Below, piece after piece: positions 10,576 through 21,193 of a stretch of 64,000 nt of DNA. The stretch is from Viola odorata (taxonomy: Eukaryota; Streptophyta; Magnoliopsida; Malpighiales; Violaceae). A program made the position numbers and the translations under genes. Position 1 is the stretch's first letter. Each line of letters starts with the position of its first letter. The notes beneath the pieces were generated by a model. It did no database searches and was not told the DNA's origin. It worked only from the letters and a program-made list of their open reading frames with translations. Where the stretch lies: NCBI GenBank assembly GCA_963691705.1, contig OY829546.1:2986001-3050000 (forward strand), read 5' to 3'.

Positions 10576-12470
10576 TTAGACTCCATACTTGGGTGCCTTC
10601 CACAGCTTAAATGCTACCTCATGCAGAAATCAGTCAGCCGGTATTACAAGATTCCCACCAAGCTGCAAAGAGAAGGAAGTCATATAAGATGGATATAGTG
10701 TACTTTCATCGAGAGACAGAAGCAACAACAATGTCATTTTAATAAATAAATTACTCTCTAATTTCACAGTGGATATAACAGGCTTTAAGAAAGAGAATAA
10801 TACCCAAAAACATTACCCATCAGATAATGATGGCCAAAACCAAAAATGCTAAAAACAAAAATTAGAGGAAGGTGCTCTTTCTTTCTCAACTGAACAAAAA
10901 GAACAAGTTACAAGGGTTACATTAATATACGCAACAACTTATGAGTAAGTTCACGGTACAAGTTCCTCACAATTGTGCAAAGTGATACCATAGGCATAAA
11001 GTTATAGCACAAGCCCCAGGCAGCCAATAGCATTTACAAACTAAGACCAGTATAAGAGCTGAGATTCTAAATTAGTACCTCTTTAAATTCCTTGAACGAA
11101 AATGCCTCTGCCAAATCCATACGGGTAACAGCGTACTGCAACTGAGCAATTAACATGGGGCAATGGTGCTTGTTGCACACAAGTTAGCTGAAATGCTGAA
11201 CCATAAGGAATGGCAAACTATTGCAAGAAACCAACAGTCTCTTTCCGCTTACCTAACATCATCTCGTGGTTTTTCCCCGCTCATTGTATAACTTTGGCGT
11301 GGTAAGAGCATTGAAATACAAGGATTCATCTCATCTTTGGAAGTCAAAATTGAAAAATGATTACAGTCAGCCTCTGTGACATGTCCATAGCTCGCCACAA
11401 GGGACAAGCGCAACCAGGAACCAATTTCAGAACCAGGTTCTGCTACATTCATTATGCCTTGAACCAAAGCATTCATGTATTCCACATCACTAGCAACAGT
11501 ATTGCCATCTGCCGTAGTCATGCTTTCACCAGCTCCAATATGCACAAATACTATATCAAACTGGCTTGTCTCATTTGCCTTCCCCTCTTGAAATCCAAGC
11601 AACTTAAGTAACCCATGTGTCGCAACATTAACAGATGATCCATTTAAATCGTTGAATGGAAACACAGTGAAGCCGAGTTTGCCACCGAAAGATGTCAAAC
11701 CAGGATTATTCGTTACTATAGCACCCTTCATTCACATGAACCTGAAATACGATCACCTAAATATAAATCATCTCTCGTCAATAAATGAAATACAAGCAAA
11801 AAACAACAACACTAAACGAACCTCTCTGATATAGTGGGCAACGAGGCATTACTCTGCAAACTCCTAAGAAAAATCAAGAACAAGAACTATCAGTAATGTC
11901 CATTAAAAAATGAGACTTTCATTTCCAAAACAGTCATATCTTACCTTATATTCACAAGATCCCAATGCATCCAAGAGATGTGCAAACTCTCTAACTATCC
12001 TCTCATCTTCGCTTTCTGCAGTACAGTAACAGTAAGTATTCAATAACAAACAGAATTGAACACATCAACTTCTATATTTCAGAACAAGCATAAATATCAC
12101 TTCACAAAACGAGAATAAACACCACTATAAGATAACCAAACAAAATAACAGGAGTGTTTCACTGAAACCCATCAAGCAAAAACCAGCAATTCCACTTCAC
12201 AATTCATAAAACGAAGAACCCATTGTAAGCAAATTGCATCAAAATTAGGAAAACAGAATCATGGATTCTTGAGCACGAAACTAGACTGTAACTAAAAAGA
12301 AGAATAAGCAGAGAGTAGAGAAAGTGGCAGGGATGGAACCTGAGGGGGAGGCTTAAGAAACCGCACGTGGCTTTGGAAGCGAGGGAGTGGAGATGAGTGT
12401 GTGCGGGATTGATGAAACGCGCCAACCCATCTCCGTGTAATACCAACGCTCTGCTCGGCTTGTCCGCCAT
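10576..12470 (-). pseudogene. Family P, copy A: six exons, multiply disabled
   Basis: This is the most complete P copy. Exons are 12340-12470 (MADKPSRALVLHGDGLARF), 11945-12015 (SEDERIVREF), 11822-11853, 11253-11741, 11079-11168 and 10576-10662 (end LWKAPKYGV). Function is unknown to me; it looks like a conserved single-domain plant protein with a GESM/HIGAGE region in exon 4. Defects: exon 1 does not join exon 2 in frame; exon 4 has TGA at 11734-11732; the exon 5 acceptor changed from CAGG to CAAG, which shifts frame by one; and exon 6 has TGA in place of the CGA after PAD. Exon 4 alone stays open for 160 codons from the codons for MKGAIV. Confidence 0.8.
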
Positions 12471-12529
12471 TGCTCGCTGTAGCTGGGTTGAAGAAATAAT
12501 CGCGTTGGTCGGTTTCGGTTGGGGCAATT

Positions 12530-12955
12530 TAATAACAATCAATTGCCCAGCACCAGACAAGAAATAAAAGTTGGTCGTAACAATTTCTTTGGATTTTGAA
12601 AGGATGCCAACTTTTTATAAGCAAAGACTCATTTAGTTTCCCAATTCTCTTTAATTATTTATTATTATTAACTGTTTTTGTGATTGTGCAATTGACCAAT
12701 AAACATCTTCTTTTTCTTTTTCCTTCAAAGAAATTGAACACTAAATTAAGTTATTCTAATTTTTTACAAGACAAATCAATCTGTATTTGTATTTTTTTTC
12801 AAGCAATCAAGCGTTTTGTCATGGACAAATCAATTAAATGAAATAATTGTGTATTTTTTGGTAAAAAATAATTACGTTGATTTGAGTGATATTCAAAAAT
12901 AAAATAATAAAATCTAAAGTTTCTATATATATATATATATATATTTATGTAAATT
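12530..12955. other. Intergenic DNA with short shared block and AT microsatellite
   Basis: The block 12764-12815 (ACAAGACAAATCAATCTGTA) recurs at about 36924-36978. An (AT)n run lies at 12926-12943. No coding sequence recognised. Confidence 0.55.
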
Positions 12956-13180
12956 GACACATGTCATTTTTGTATTTATTGGACATTATTGCTGAAAAAT
13001 AGAGTTATCCACTGATTTAAGATGCTCGATTTCTTTTTAGACTATAAAACTGGTCCTCTGCCTTGAGGCCCTTGACTTGAGCATGGGACGGATCGAACTG
13101 GCTTTTTGGGCCCTAAAGCTGTAAACTCAGTCTGTGTTGGTTCAAGTCCGAAATGGGCTAAGTTGAACCCAGTACAATGG
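12956..13180. repeat. Segmental duplication, copy 2 (partner 2728-2972)
   Basis: Collinear with 2728-2972, ending at the same AACCCAGTACAATG. It abuts the first unit of the tandem array that follows, so the array may have arisen at or near this duplication border. Confidence 0.75.
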
Positions 13181-14330
13181 GACTTTTAGATGTGATGCTG
13201 GTCTTTGGAATTTTAAGGTCAAAAATACAATAAAAAATAAATTCTGAGACATGTTATTTTAACAAGATCTAAAGTATTTTTGGTGATGTGACGTACAAAA
13301 TCTAATTTCATGCTTTGAACCTTAATAGTGTCTCTGCTGTCAACACTTTGATTTCATTCATTCGCTTATCTTACTGTACATGGGTGGAAATTAAACTAGA
13401 TTCGAATCTAAAAGCAGGCAGCGTAAGAAATTTACGTGGAAATTGAACACTAATATTTGCAAATGTTAGTGTATGTTGTTAAAAATAATTACATGTAATC
13501 GTCGCATGTCATGTGGACTTTTAGATGTCATGCTGGTTTTTGGAATTTTATGGTAAAAAATACAATAAAAAACAATTCTGACGCACGTTATTTTAACAAG
13601 ATCTAAAGTTATTTTGGTGATGTGACGCTACAAAATCTATTTTCATGCTTTGAACCTTAATAGTATTGGTAATTTAGTGTGCTTCGCTGGCAACAATTTG
13701 ATTTCATTCATTCACTTATCTTATTGTATATGCGTGGAAATTAAACTAAATTCGAATCTAAAAGTAAATAACGTAGGAAATTATCGTGGAAATTGAACAC
13801 TAAATATTTGCAAATGTTAGTGTATGTTGTTAAAAATAATTAAAATAGTATTTTCCGCATGTAATTGTCGCATGTCATGTGGACTTTTAGATGTCATGCT
13901 GGTCTTTGGAATTTTATGGTAAAAAATACAATAAAAAACAATTTTTGACACGCTATTTTAACAAGATCTAAAGTTATTCTAGTGATGTGACGTACAAAAT
14001 CTAATTTCATGAACCTTAATAGTACTGATAATTCAGTGTGCCTCGCTGGCAACACCTTGATTTTATTCACTCACTTATCTTACTGTACATGTGTTGATTT
14101 TATTCATTCATTTATCTTACGGTACATGCGTTGATTTTATTCACTCACTTATCTTACTGTACATGCGTTGATTTTATTCATTCACTTATTTTACTGTACA
14201 TGCGTTGATTTTATTCATTCACTTATTTTATTGTACATGCGTGGAAATTGAACTAGATTCGAATTTAAAAGTAGATAACGTAGGAAATTTATCGTGGAAA
14301 TTAAACACTAATATTTGCAAATGTTAGCGT
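13181..14330. repeat. Three-unit tandem array, about 335-366 bp per unit
   Basis: Units begin at 13181, 13516 and 13882 with GACTTTTAGATGT(C/G)ATGCTGG. Each runs through GATCTAAAG, TTTCATGCTTTGAACC, ATTCGAATCTAAAAG and GCAAATGTTAG. The third unit is lengthened by an internal minisatellite (14056-14240). A piece of the unit (CGTGGAAATTGAACACTAA) recurs near 18972. No coding sequence. Satellite-like or derived from transposon ends. Confidence 0.8.
14056..14240. repeat. 37-bp minisatellite, five units
   Basis: Units start at 14056, 14093, 14130, 14167 and 14204, each ending in GTACATGC or a one-base variant. The motif corresponds to one segment of the larger tandem unit (TTGATTTCATTCATTCACTT in the other units), so it expanded secondarily inside unit 3. 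Confidence 0.9.
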
Positions 14331-15417
14331 AAGAAGAAGGAGAAGGTCCCTATCAAAAAATAAAAAATAAGAGAAGGAGATGAATAGATGATATCATCGT
14401 AAAATTGACTTTGCAAATGAATAGATGATATCATCATACAAATGATCATTCATCTATTCATATCATCATAAAAGACGATGAGATCTTTTATACTCTAATT
14501 AGGGCTGTAAATTTGGCTCGAGACCGGTAAACCTGGCCCAAATCTAAGGTTTCGGGCCGAGCCCGAGATCAAAATTTAAACCCCAGTTCCTACCCGAAAA
14601 CTGTCGGGTCTCACCTGGTCGATCCCGAGACCCGGCCAATTTAAAAAGTTTAAAAACCCTAAGTGACCCAGAGCATCGTTCCCTTCGTTCTTTCCTTCCC
14701 TTCTCCTCCAGAGCACAACCACTCTTTTTGTCGGAACCGGTCTGATCCCGACCCGATTATTTTTGGATCTAGTCGGATCGAATCCGGACCCGCGGATCCG
14801 AATTGACACCCCTAACTCTAATCCCCACCCAATATTTGAGTGTGAGAAAAGGAAAACTATAAAAATTGCAAAAGGAAGCAGCAGGGAAAGACGGATTACA
14901 AACACGGGAAATACCAAAATGTTATACTTACACTAACATTTGCAACTAAGTATAACTTACAGTACTGATTATTATAACTTACATCACTAAGTATGGTCAA
15001 AATCTAATTACTTTTAGATTGATCAGCGATCAATTGAGCCTCTTTGGCTGTCGGAAAACGAAGCAAAGTTCAATGTGGAAGTTGTATAAGTAGCAGTCAA
15101 AACCTTAGTCAGCTACCACAGTGGGGGACCACTTGCAATTTTGCACCCTTTATTCAGATATTGATCAATCCTACAATCCAACAATTATACAACTGAAACT
15201 TTCAGATATGAAACTTTGCTTCTTTTTCCAAATAGATTGAAAATAGTGCAGTATTTTCAAATTGTAGGATTGAAATAATTTGCTTAGGACAATATCGACT
15301 CCTTTCCACATTTGCAACTATAAATATAAACCCCCCAACTCTAATTGCACTTCCACATTGAACTCATCTTCTTTTTCCTTTCCCTTCAAAGAAATTCTCC
15401 TGGTGCACTTCCACATT
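14331..15417. other. Intergenic DNA with short inverted repeats
   Basis: The sequence ATGAATAGATGATATCATC occurs twice near 14379 and 14418 and in near-inverted form near 14449. A degraded family M promoter-like stretch lies near 15340-15400. No gene supported; an open frame at 14576-14917 on the minus strand resembles nothing known. Confidence 0.5.
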
Positions 15418-15509
15418 GATCTAACGCCTCTTGAATAAGTAAAATCAAAGTATTATTTATCCTTGTTTTAATTTAATTTTCCATTTCTTTTTCCCACAGC
15501 AGGATTACC
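15418..15509 (+). pseudogene. Family M intron relic joined to family P
   Basis: From AATAAGTAAAATCAAAGTAT to TTTCCCACAGCAGG this matches the family M intron and acceptor (9418-9486). At the point where M exon 2 should start it switches to the end of family P exon 4. This is a chimeric junction between the two families. Confidence 0.65.
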
Positions 15510-16060
15510 ATTTTTCAATTTTGACTTGCAAAGACTTGACGATTCCCGGCTTATACAATGAGGGGAGAAAAGCCACGAGATGATGTTAGATCAAAAGCCC
15601 CAAAAAGAATGTTGGATTGTTGCAATAGTTTGTCATTCCTTATGGTTCAGCATTTCAGCTAACTTGTGATCAACAGGCACCATTTCCCTATGCTAATTGC
15701 TCAGTTGCAGTTCGCTGTTTCCCGCATGGATATGGGCCGTGTGACAGGCATCTCCATTCAAAGACTTGAAAGAGGTAATGATTTAGATTCTCAGCTCTTA
15801 TGTAGGTCTAAAATTATAGATACTAAAGTAGCTATCACTTTGTATAACTGCGAGGAACATTTACCGTAAACTTTCTTATAAGTTGTAGGGTATATTACTG
15901 TAAGTCTTGTATCATGTTCGTTTAGTTCAGTTAAGAAACAACAAGCACCCTTCCTCTAATCCATCTTTTTAACCCTATCGGTTTTGGCCATCATTATCTG
16001 ATGGAATCTTTTTGAGCTTTGCTCTCTTTCTTAAATCCTGTGATATCGACTGTGAAATTA
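15510..16060 (+). pseudogene. Family P, copy E: end of exon 4, exon 5, part of intron 5
   Basis: The end of exon 4 (TTTTTCAATTTTGACTTGC onward, ending at GATGATGTTAG near 15590) and exon 5 from 15681 are recognisable. Indels and substitutions break the frame, and exon 6 is missing: homology fades in intron 5 near 16060. It converges with the family M pseudogene at 16963-17746. Confidence 0.65.
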
Positions 16061-16189
16061 GAGAGTGGTTTGTCTGGGGTGTGTTTCCCTGTAATCTGTT
16101 CTACGTATGTGTGTGCGAACGAGTTTATTCAAATGTCACAAGTAATTTGCTTCCATGGACCTAATTAAGGAAATATCGCTTTGCAAAGA

Positions 16190-16962
16190 AGTACGGCCTG
16201 TTTGGTTACGTTCCATGGACCATGAGGAATGAAAATGCAAGTGCACTCCTCAGTATTTCAATTGTTTGGTTAAGAAATGATAATGAACAACAGTGACACG
16301 AAGAATGAGATTGGAAAATAAAGCATGAGAGTGTGAATGCCTTATACATTTGTACACTAAGAGGTACATGTCTGGTTCGTCTTCCTCTCCTCTTGATGCG
16401 GTCATTCTCGGTTTGAGAATTTTGGTAGAGTTTGCAACAGAGCATCTGCGGTTGGAGATCGGGCAGCGGTGGAGGAGGAGGATGTGATCTAGGGTTTTGG
16501 GATTGGGATCTGAGGAGGAGAGGAGGGATACGTTTTTTTTTTTCCTTCAATTTTTTGGGATTTCTTTTGTAATTAACTGGAAAATAAAAAGTTTTTTTTT
16601 AAATTTATTTTTCTGACGTTGAAAATTAAAAAAAAAACAAGAAAAAGAATCTCCAAAATTTGTTTCGATTGAAATGATAAAACTATCAAATAATCAAAAT
16701 TTAAAAGAGCCTTTCAAAAAAATAAAGAGAGAATTATCTGACGGAGAAACATATATACATGTCACAATTTAATTCAAGTTTTTCCCCACAGATGGGAATG
16801 TTATACATATGTACAGTGACAGAAGAGAGTGAGCACAGATGTGCATCAATGAGACGATTATACATATAAGCACGAACAAGAACAAGAACGAGAACGAGAA
16901 CGATAGAAAATGCCTTTCTTTTTTTGTTTCTCAAAATTACTTCTTTTGGCATTACTTACAGA
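16190..16962. other. Intergenic DNA, possible MITE
   Basis: It opens with GCCTGTTTGGTTACGTTCCA, a style common at MITE ends, but I found no matching inverted end or target duplication. A degenerate AACAAGAACGAGAAC repeat lies at 16871-16903. Confidence 0.35.
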
Positions 16963-17746
16963 TTAGGGACGTACGGGGTACGGGTGGTTAGGATAATCAT
17001 GGATACAACAGAACTGGATCTTTCGTGACTTTGCAGGTCGGAATAGGCTTTCCACAAGGTTGTTCCATTTGCTGATGATGAATCCGCGAACGATTAGAAG
17101 GCAGTTGTGCAGACAAAATCGAATATCGTAAGCTGCCTTGGCGAAGAAAGCTGCCCACATGGAGAAAATGATCCACCCAAGAACGACGAGTTCAAGAACG
17201 AAAATACACACAACTAAGGAGATGGCGCAGCCGAAGAGACGAGAGTAGGTAGCAAGTGGGTAGTAGATTGAGTCTCGAGCGCGGAGCTGAACTTCAGAAA
17301 CGGATGCTGCACCATACAAGAACAAGCCTGCAAGGAATAGGAGCATTAGGTCGTAGTGGGTGTTCGTATGGTAAATCTGATGAGTTGGTTGCTTGGTACT
17401 TGGTTTGCATCTGTTAGCTTAATGTCGCAATCAGGAAGGCAAAAACTGCATGCGGTGTGGTAATGCTGCTGTGTGGAGAAGAAATGGAAGAATTAAATTA
17501 CTTTGACTTTACTTCTTTTGGTATTAAAAGAAACACATTTCTAAGAAGATCCGTGAGGCCGAACTATTATCAGGCATCTTGATTTTTTTCTTTTCAGTTC
17601 TTCATTTTGGTAAATAGTATATCAGAGGAACTAAGGAAGAAGAAGGTGTTCATACATGGTGGCCAAAAAGCATGGTAAAAATGAGAAGAGATGCAGAATC
17701 AAACTAAGGAGAACCTGTTATCCTGAAGGCCACCATTTGCAGGCAT
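16963..17746 (-). pseudogene. Family M, copy 3 (pseudogene)
   Basis: Exon 1 is 17715-17746 (MPANGGLQDN) and exon 2 starts at 17465. Exon 2 has TAA at 17416-17414 where the other copies read TCA or CTG, and a frameshift between the TKYQ and LMLLF segments (codons for SPFDTHY are garbled). Downstream the frame is open again (GAASVSEVQLRARDS, VLGWIIFSMWAAFF). Two independent defects make it a pseudogene. It forms a convergent pair with the P relic at 15510-16060. Confidence 0.8.
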
Positions 17747-17961
17747 CTTTTCTCGATCCTACCCACTTTCTTTCCTGTCTTTTTTTTTGAGAAGGAGAAA
17801 GGATATGGAATGTATATATGGTAAATGGTATATAATATAGGAGGAGCTGGAGAAATTTTAATTTAGTGTTCAATTTCTTTGAAGGAAAAGGAAGAAGAAG
17901 ATGAGTAGGAGGGTATAATAAGAAGAAGGAGAAAGTCCCTATATAAAAAATAAAAAAATTA

Positions 17962-18006
17962 AAGAAGAAGAAGAAGAAGAAGAAGAAGAAGAAGAAGAAG
18001 AAGAAA
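17962..18006. repeat. (GAA)n microsatellite
   Basis: About fifteen GAA units in a purine-rich stretch, followed by further AAG-rich sequence. Flanking text AGAAGAAGGAGAA(A/G)GTCCCTAT is shared with 14331-14355. Confidence 0.95.
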
Positions 18007-18081
18007 GAAGGAGGAGAAGGTGTGAACAAAAAAGAGAAGTCCTATCAAAAAAAAAAAAAAACAAGAAGAAGGAGAGGAAGA

Positions 18082-18338
18082 GATGATAGAAGAAAAAAAG
18101 TTCAATTTCTTTGTGGAAAATGTCCAAAAAGAAAACCATCTTTTTTAGAATAAAACAAATCAAAACAAAACCAGAAGAAGTCCTATCAAAAAAAGACAGG
18201 AAGAATATCCAACCGACACAGAATCTATAACTTGCTATCCTCTTGCCTAACACTAGCAGGCAAAGATTTACCTTACGTGGATGGTTTTATTTCTGGACAT
18301 TTTCCACAAAGAAATTGGACTTTTTTTCTTCTATCATC
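18082..18338. repeat. 57-bp inverted repeat with 143-bp spacer
   Basis: Arm 1 (18082-18138, GATGATAGAAGAAAAAAAGT onward) is repeated in inverse orientation at 18282-18338 with only a few mismatches. It would fold into a strong hairpin. No target duplication was recognised. Confidence 0.85.
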
Positions 18339-19320
18339 TATTCATCAGGCACTTGATTGTCCAGTCTGATCAGAAGTCTCAAAGTTTGGAATCAATGAAA
18401 ACAATGGATACTTCATTAATGTCTGAAAATTTGGAATCAATGAAAATTCCGAAGATTGAGAAATTAGGCAACCATAATTATTTATTTAAATAAAAATAAT
18501 AATATAATCTAATTAAAAAGGAGTAAACTCCAATTATATCTTATACTACAATTTTCTAAGTAAACTGATTAACATCCCAAACTATATACTAAAATAATGA
18601 ATTATTCAAAAATTATATACTAAAATAATGAGTTACTATAATTTTTTACCATAAAATTCCAAAGACTAGCTGACATCACTATCAGATCCGAATCATCACT
18701 GATTCACTTCACTATTTTTTGATAGCTGCAAATGGTGGCCTTTAGGAACCAAAGACATTGAACACTAAATTAAATTTCTCCATCTCCTCCTATATTATAT
18801 ACTCCTATATACATTCCACATCCTTTTTCCTTCTAAAAAAAAAGACAGGAAAGAAATGAGGTAGAGAAACAGGAGCAAATCAGCAGTATCAACAACGAAA
18901 ATGGACAAAAAAAAAAAAAAAAAAAACATGATGTGTAAATTATAAAAGAGGGTGTGCAACGTAGGAAACTTACGTGGAAATTGAACACTAATTATTGATG
19001 TCATGGGGGATTATAATTATAAAGGAGAAAAACAATTCTCAAATACAGTAAATCCCTGCTGCTTCCTTGTAATTGCCATACTAACATTTGTAACTAAAAA
19101 AATTATATACTAAAAGAATGAGTTATTTTAACAAACAAAAAAGAAGAACAAGCGTCCAAAAATCCAAATCATATAAATCCCTGCTGCTTCTTATTACCAT
19201 CTCCTTGGAACTCATCTTCTTTTCCTTTTCTTTCAAAGAACCATTTACCATATATACATTCCATATCCTTTCTCCTTCTCAAAAAAAAGACAGGAAAGAA
19301 AGGACGTAGGATCCAGAAAA
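18339..19320. other. Intergenic DNA with family M promoter and exon 1 scraps
   Basis: A scrap of family M exon 1 (GCAAATGGTGGCCTTTAGG) lies near 18728. ATTATATACTAAAATAATGA repeats near 18610. GGAAGCAGCAGG-type ends appear inverted near 19055 and 19185. No intact gene. Confidence 0.5.
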
Positions 19321-19321
19321 G

Positions 19322-19827
19322 ATGCCTGCAAATGGTGGCCTTCAGGATAACAGGTTCTATCAAGATGCATGATAATTTGTTTCTTTTAATACCAAAATTC
19401 AAAGTATTATTTATCCTTGTTTTAATTTAACTCTTCCATTTCTTCTCCTCACAGCAGCATTATCCCACAGCATGCAGTTTTTGCCTTCCTGATTGCCACA
19501 TTAAGCTCACAGATGCAAACCAAGTACCACGACTCATCACCACTCGACACCCACTACGGCCTAACTAACCTATTCGTTGCAGCCTTGCTATTGTATGGTG
19601 CGGCATCAGTCTCTGAAGTTGAGCTCCGCGCTCGAGAATCAATCTACCACCCAGTTGCCACCTACTCTCGTCTCTTTGCCTGCGCCATCTCCTTAGTTGT
19701 GTGTCTTTTCGTTCTTGAACTCGTCGTTCTTGGATGGATCATTTTCTCCATGTGGGCAGCTTTCTTCGCCAAGGCAGCTTACGATATTCGATTTTGTCAT
19801 CAGCAGCAAATGGAACAACCTAGTTGA
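19322..19827 (+). CDS. Family M small membrane protein, copy 2 (shortened C-terminus)
   Basis: Exons 19322-19353 (MPANGGLQDN) and 19458-19827 join in frame and give 133 codons. It shares SPLDTHYGL, YGAASVSEVELRARES, YSRLFACAISL and LGWIIFSMWAAFFAKAAYD with copy 3, and three or four hydrophobic helices are visible. After YDIRFC the frame ends at once, while the adjacent frame continues as NNLVESVNTSVTKLQPPPS, matching copy 4 (NNLVERVNTSVTKLKPPSS). A frameshift has therefore removed the usual tail. Function unknown. It would pair convergently with P copy B if the retrotransposon were removed. Confidence 0.5.
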
Positions 19828-20285
19828 GAGCGTAAATACATCAGTCACAAAACTACAACCACCTCCGTCGCATCCATCAGATCAATCGGTTACTTTGCGG
19901 GCGCATATATAATCAGTAAGTACATCATAGATTAGCAATTCATACAATTGTAACAACAGGATCTAGTAATTTAAGCATGTAATTAAACTACTCGACATCA
20001 TAACACTACAAGCACACTTCACTCATTGCTCATTCTATTTTGCTAACCGCACTTGTAATTGCGTAGCCCACAATGTGGCTAGGAAAGCCCTTTACGATGA
20101 CTCCTCATGTCATTCTAGTATTTCGATTATGAGTTAGCTTCGGACTACAAGTCACATGTAGAAGTCAAACTCCCTCTTCACTTCCCCATTTCTTCTTTTA
20201 ATGACGTATTATCTTTCGACAAAAAAACTACTCTCATTGCTTCATCTATTCTTATTTATATCAGCAGAAAAAGAAAATCGAGTAC

Positions 20286-21094
20286 TGATAATACATAAAG
20301 AGACCATGAGGGCCCAATAGACTTTGTGCCCTCATCAATCACCGTTGACCAGTCAAAACGGCACTTGACCGGTTTGACTAAGTCAAACACATGAAACGGC
20401 ATTGTGACCGATTGACAAGTCAACAGGAATAAAGCTTAAAGGGCAAGTCCAACAAGCTGTCACAAACGGCCTATATCCGATCTGGCCACGTGGCAATACA
20501 AGAACGGAAACGGCTCACTGCCGATTAACTTGCTAGAGTGAGTGATAACGGAAAGGTGAACAGTATCCAAATCGGCAACTTGCCGATTTGGTATAAACGG
20601 CACCTTGCCGAATTGGCACAAACGGTAAGCCCCACTTACTGATAACACTTTATATAATATTCGGTACCCAGTACACATTAAGTCAAGGTTGGCAGGGAGG
20701 ATGACCTGCTCCCCTCAACTCATCTGACAACTGGACAGGGGGATGACCCTATCCCCCTAAAGTAAGGTCTCCCCCTACAAATGTAATGATGAGCCCCTAC
20801 TTCTACCCAACTGCTGTGGAAAAAGGGGAAAGGAATGTCAGTAGATCTAACCACTCTAGTCCTTCCTAGGGGCTAGAGGGAGGTATATAAGGGAAGATTT
20901 TTCTCTCATTTTTGGGACACAGACTGAAACACACACACTCTCCCTAGACAAAATCAGAATACTGACTTTATCATCGGAGCTCTTACGCCGGAAAACACTT
21001 CCGGCATTTTGCAGGTTATCATCGGAGTTCCAGCCACCATCCTCCAGCGAGCCACTTTACCAAAAAGACCCTCCTATCCATCCTTGGATTATCA
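20286..21094 (+). repeat. 5' LTR
   Basis: Bounded by TGATAA and TTATCA, a 6-bp inverted repeat. It contains a palindrome at 20567-20591 built from the ATCGGCA/TGCCGAT motif, a TATA box at 20884-20890, and the transcription start presumably about 30 bp further. It is followed directly by the internal region. It differs from the 3' LTR at a single position. Confidence 0.95.
20884..20890 (+). promoter_or_regulatory. TATA box of the LTR promoter
   Basis: TATATAA in the context AGGGAGGTATATAAGGGAAG, about 210 bp before the LTR end, leaving an R-U5 of plausible length. The same box is at 31243-31249 in the 3' LTR. Function is inferred from position and sequence. Confidence 0.65.
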
Positions 21095-21096
21095 TT

Positions 21097-21114
21097 TGGT
21101 GCTTTCATTGAGAG
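21097..21114 (+). other. Putative primer-binding site
   Basis: Two bases after the LTR end the sequence TGGTGCTTTCATTGAGAG starts with TGG, as expected for pairing with a tRNA CCA end. I cannot say which tRNA it matches. Confidence 0.5.
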
Positions 21115-21193
21115 CTTTTGAGTTTTTGAGTGAGCAGCCTTGAAATTCGAAGCTCTTCTTCTTCTACTTTCTTGGGGTTTTTTGTTTCCAAAG

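Noticed and set aside
13139..13149. GGTTCAAGTCC, a perfect Pol III B-box, also at about 2920
   Set aside because: No A-box at the right distance, no cloverleaf and no poly(A) tail; it lies in a segmental duplication. Not called a tRNA or SINE.
14576..14917. 113-codon minus-strand frame
   Set aside because: No homology recognised, no splice or promoter context, low-complexity Arg/Leu content.
21140..21193. Upstream extension of gag-pol from a TTG codon
   Set aside because: The first ATG at 21194 begins a typical gag N-terminus; the extension lies in the leader and needs a non-ATG start.
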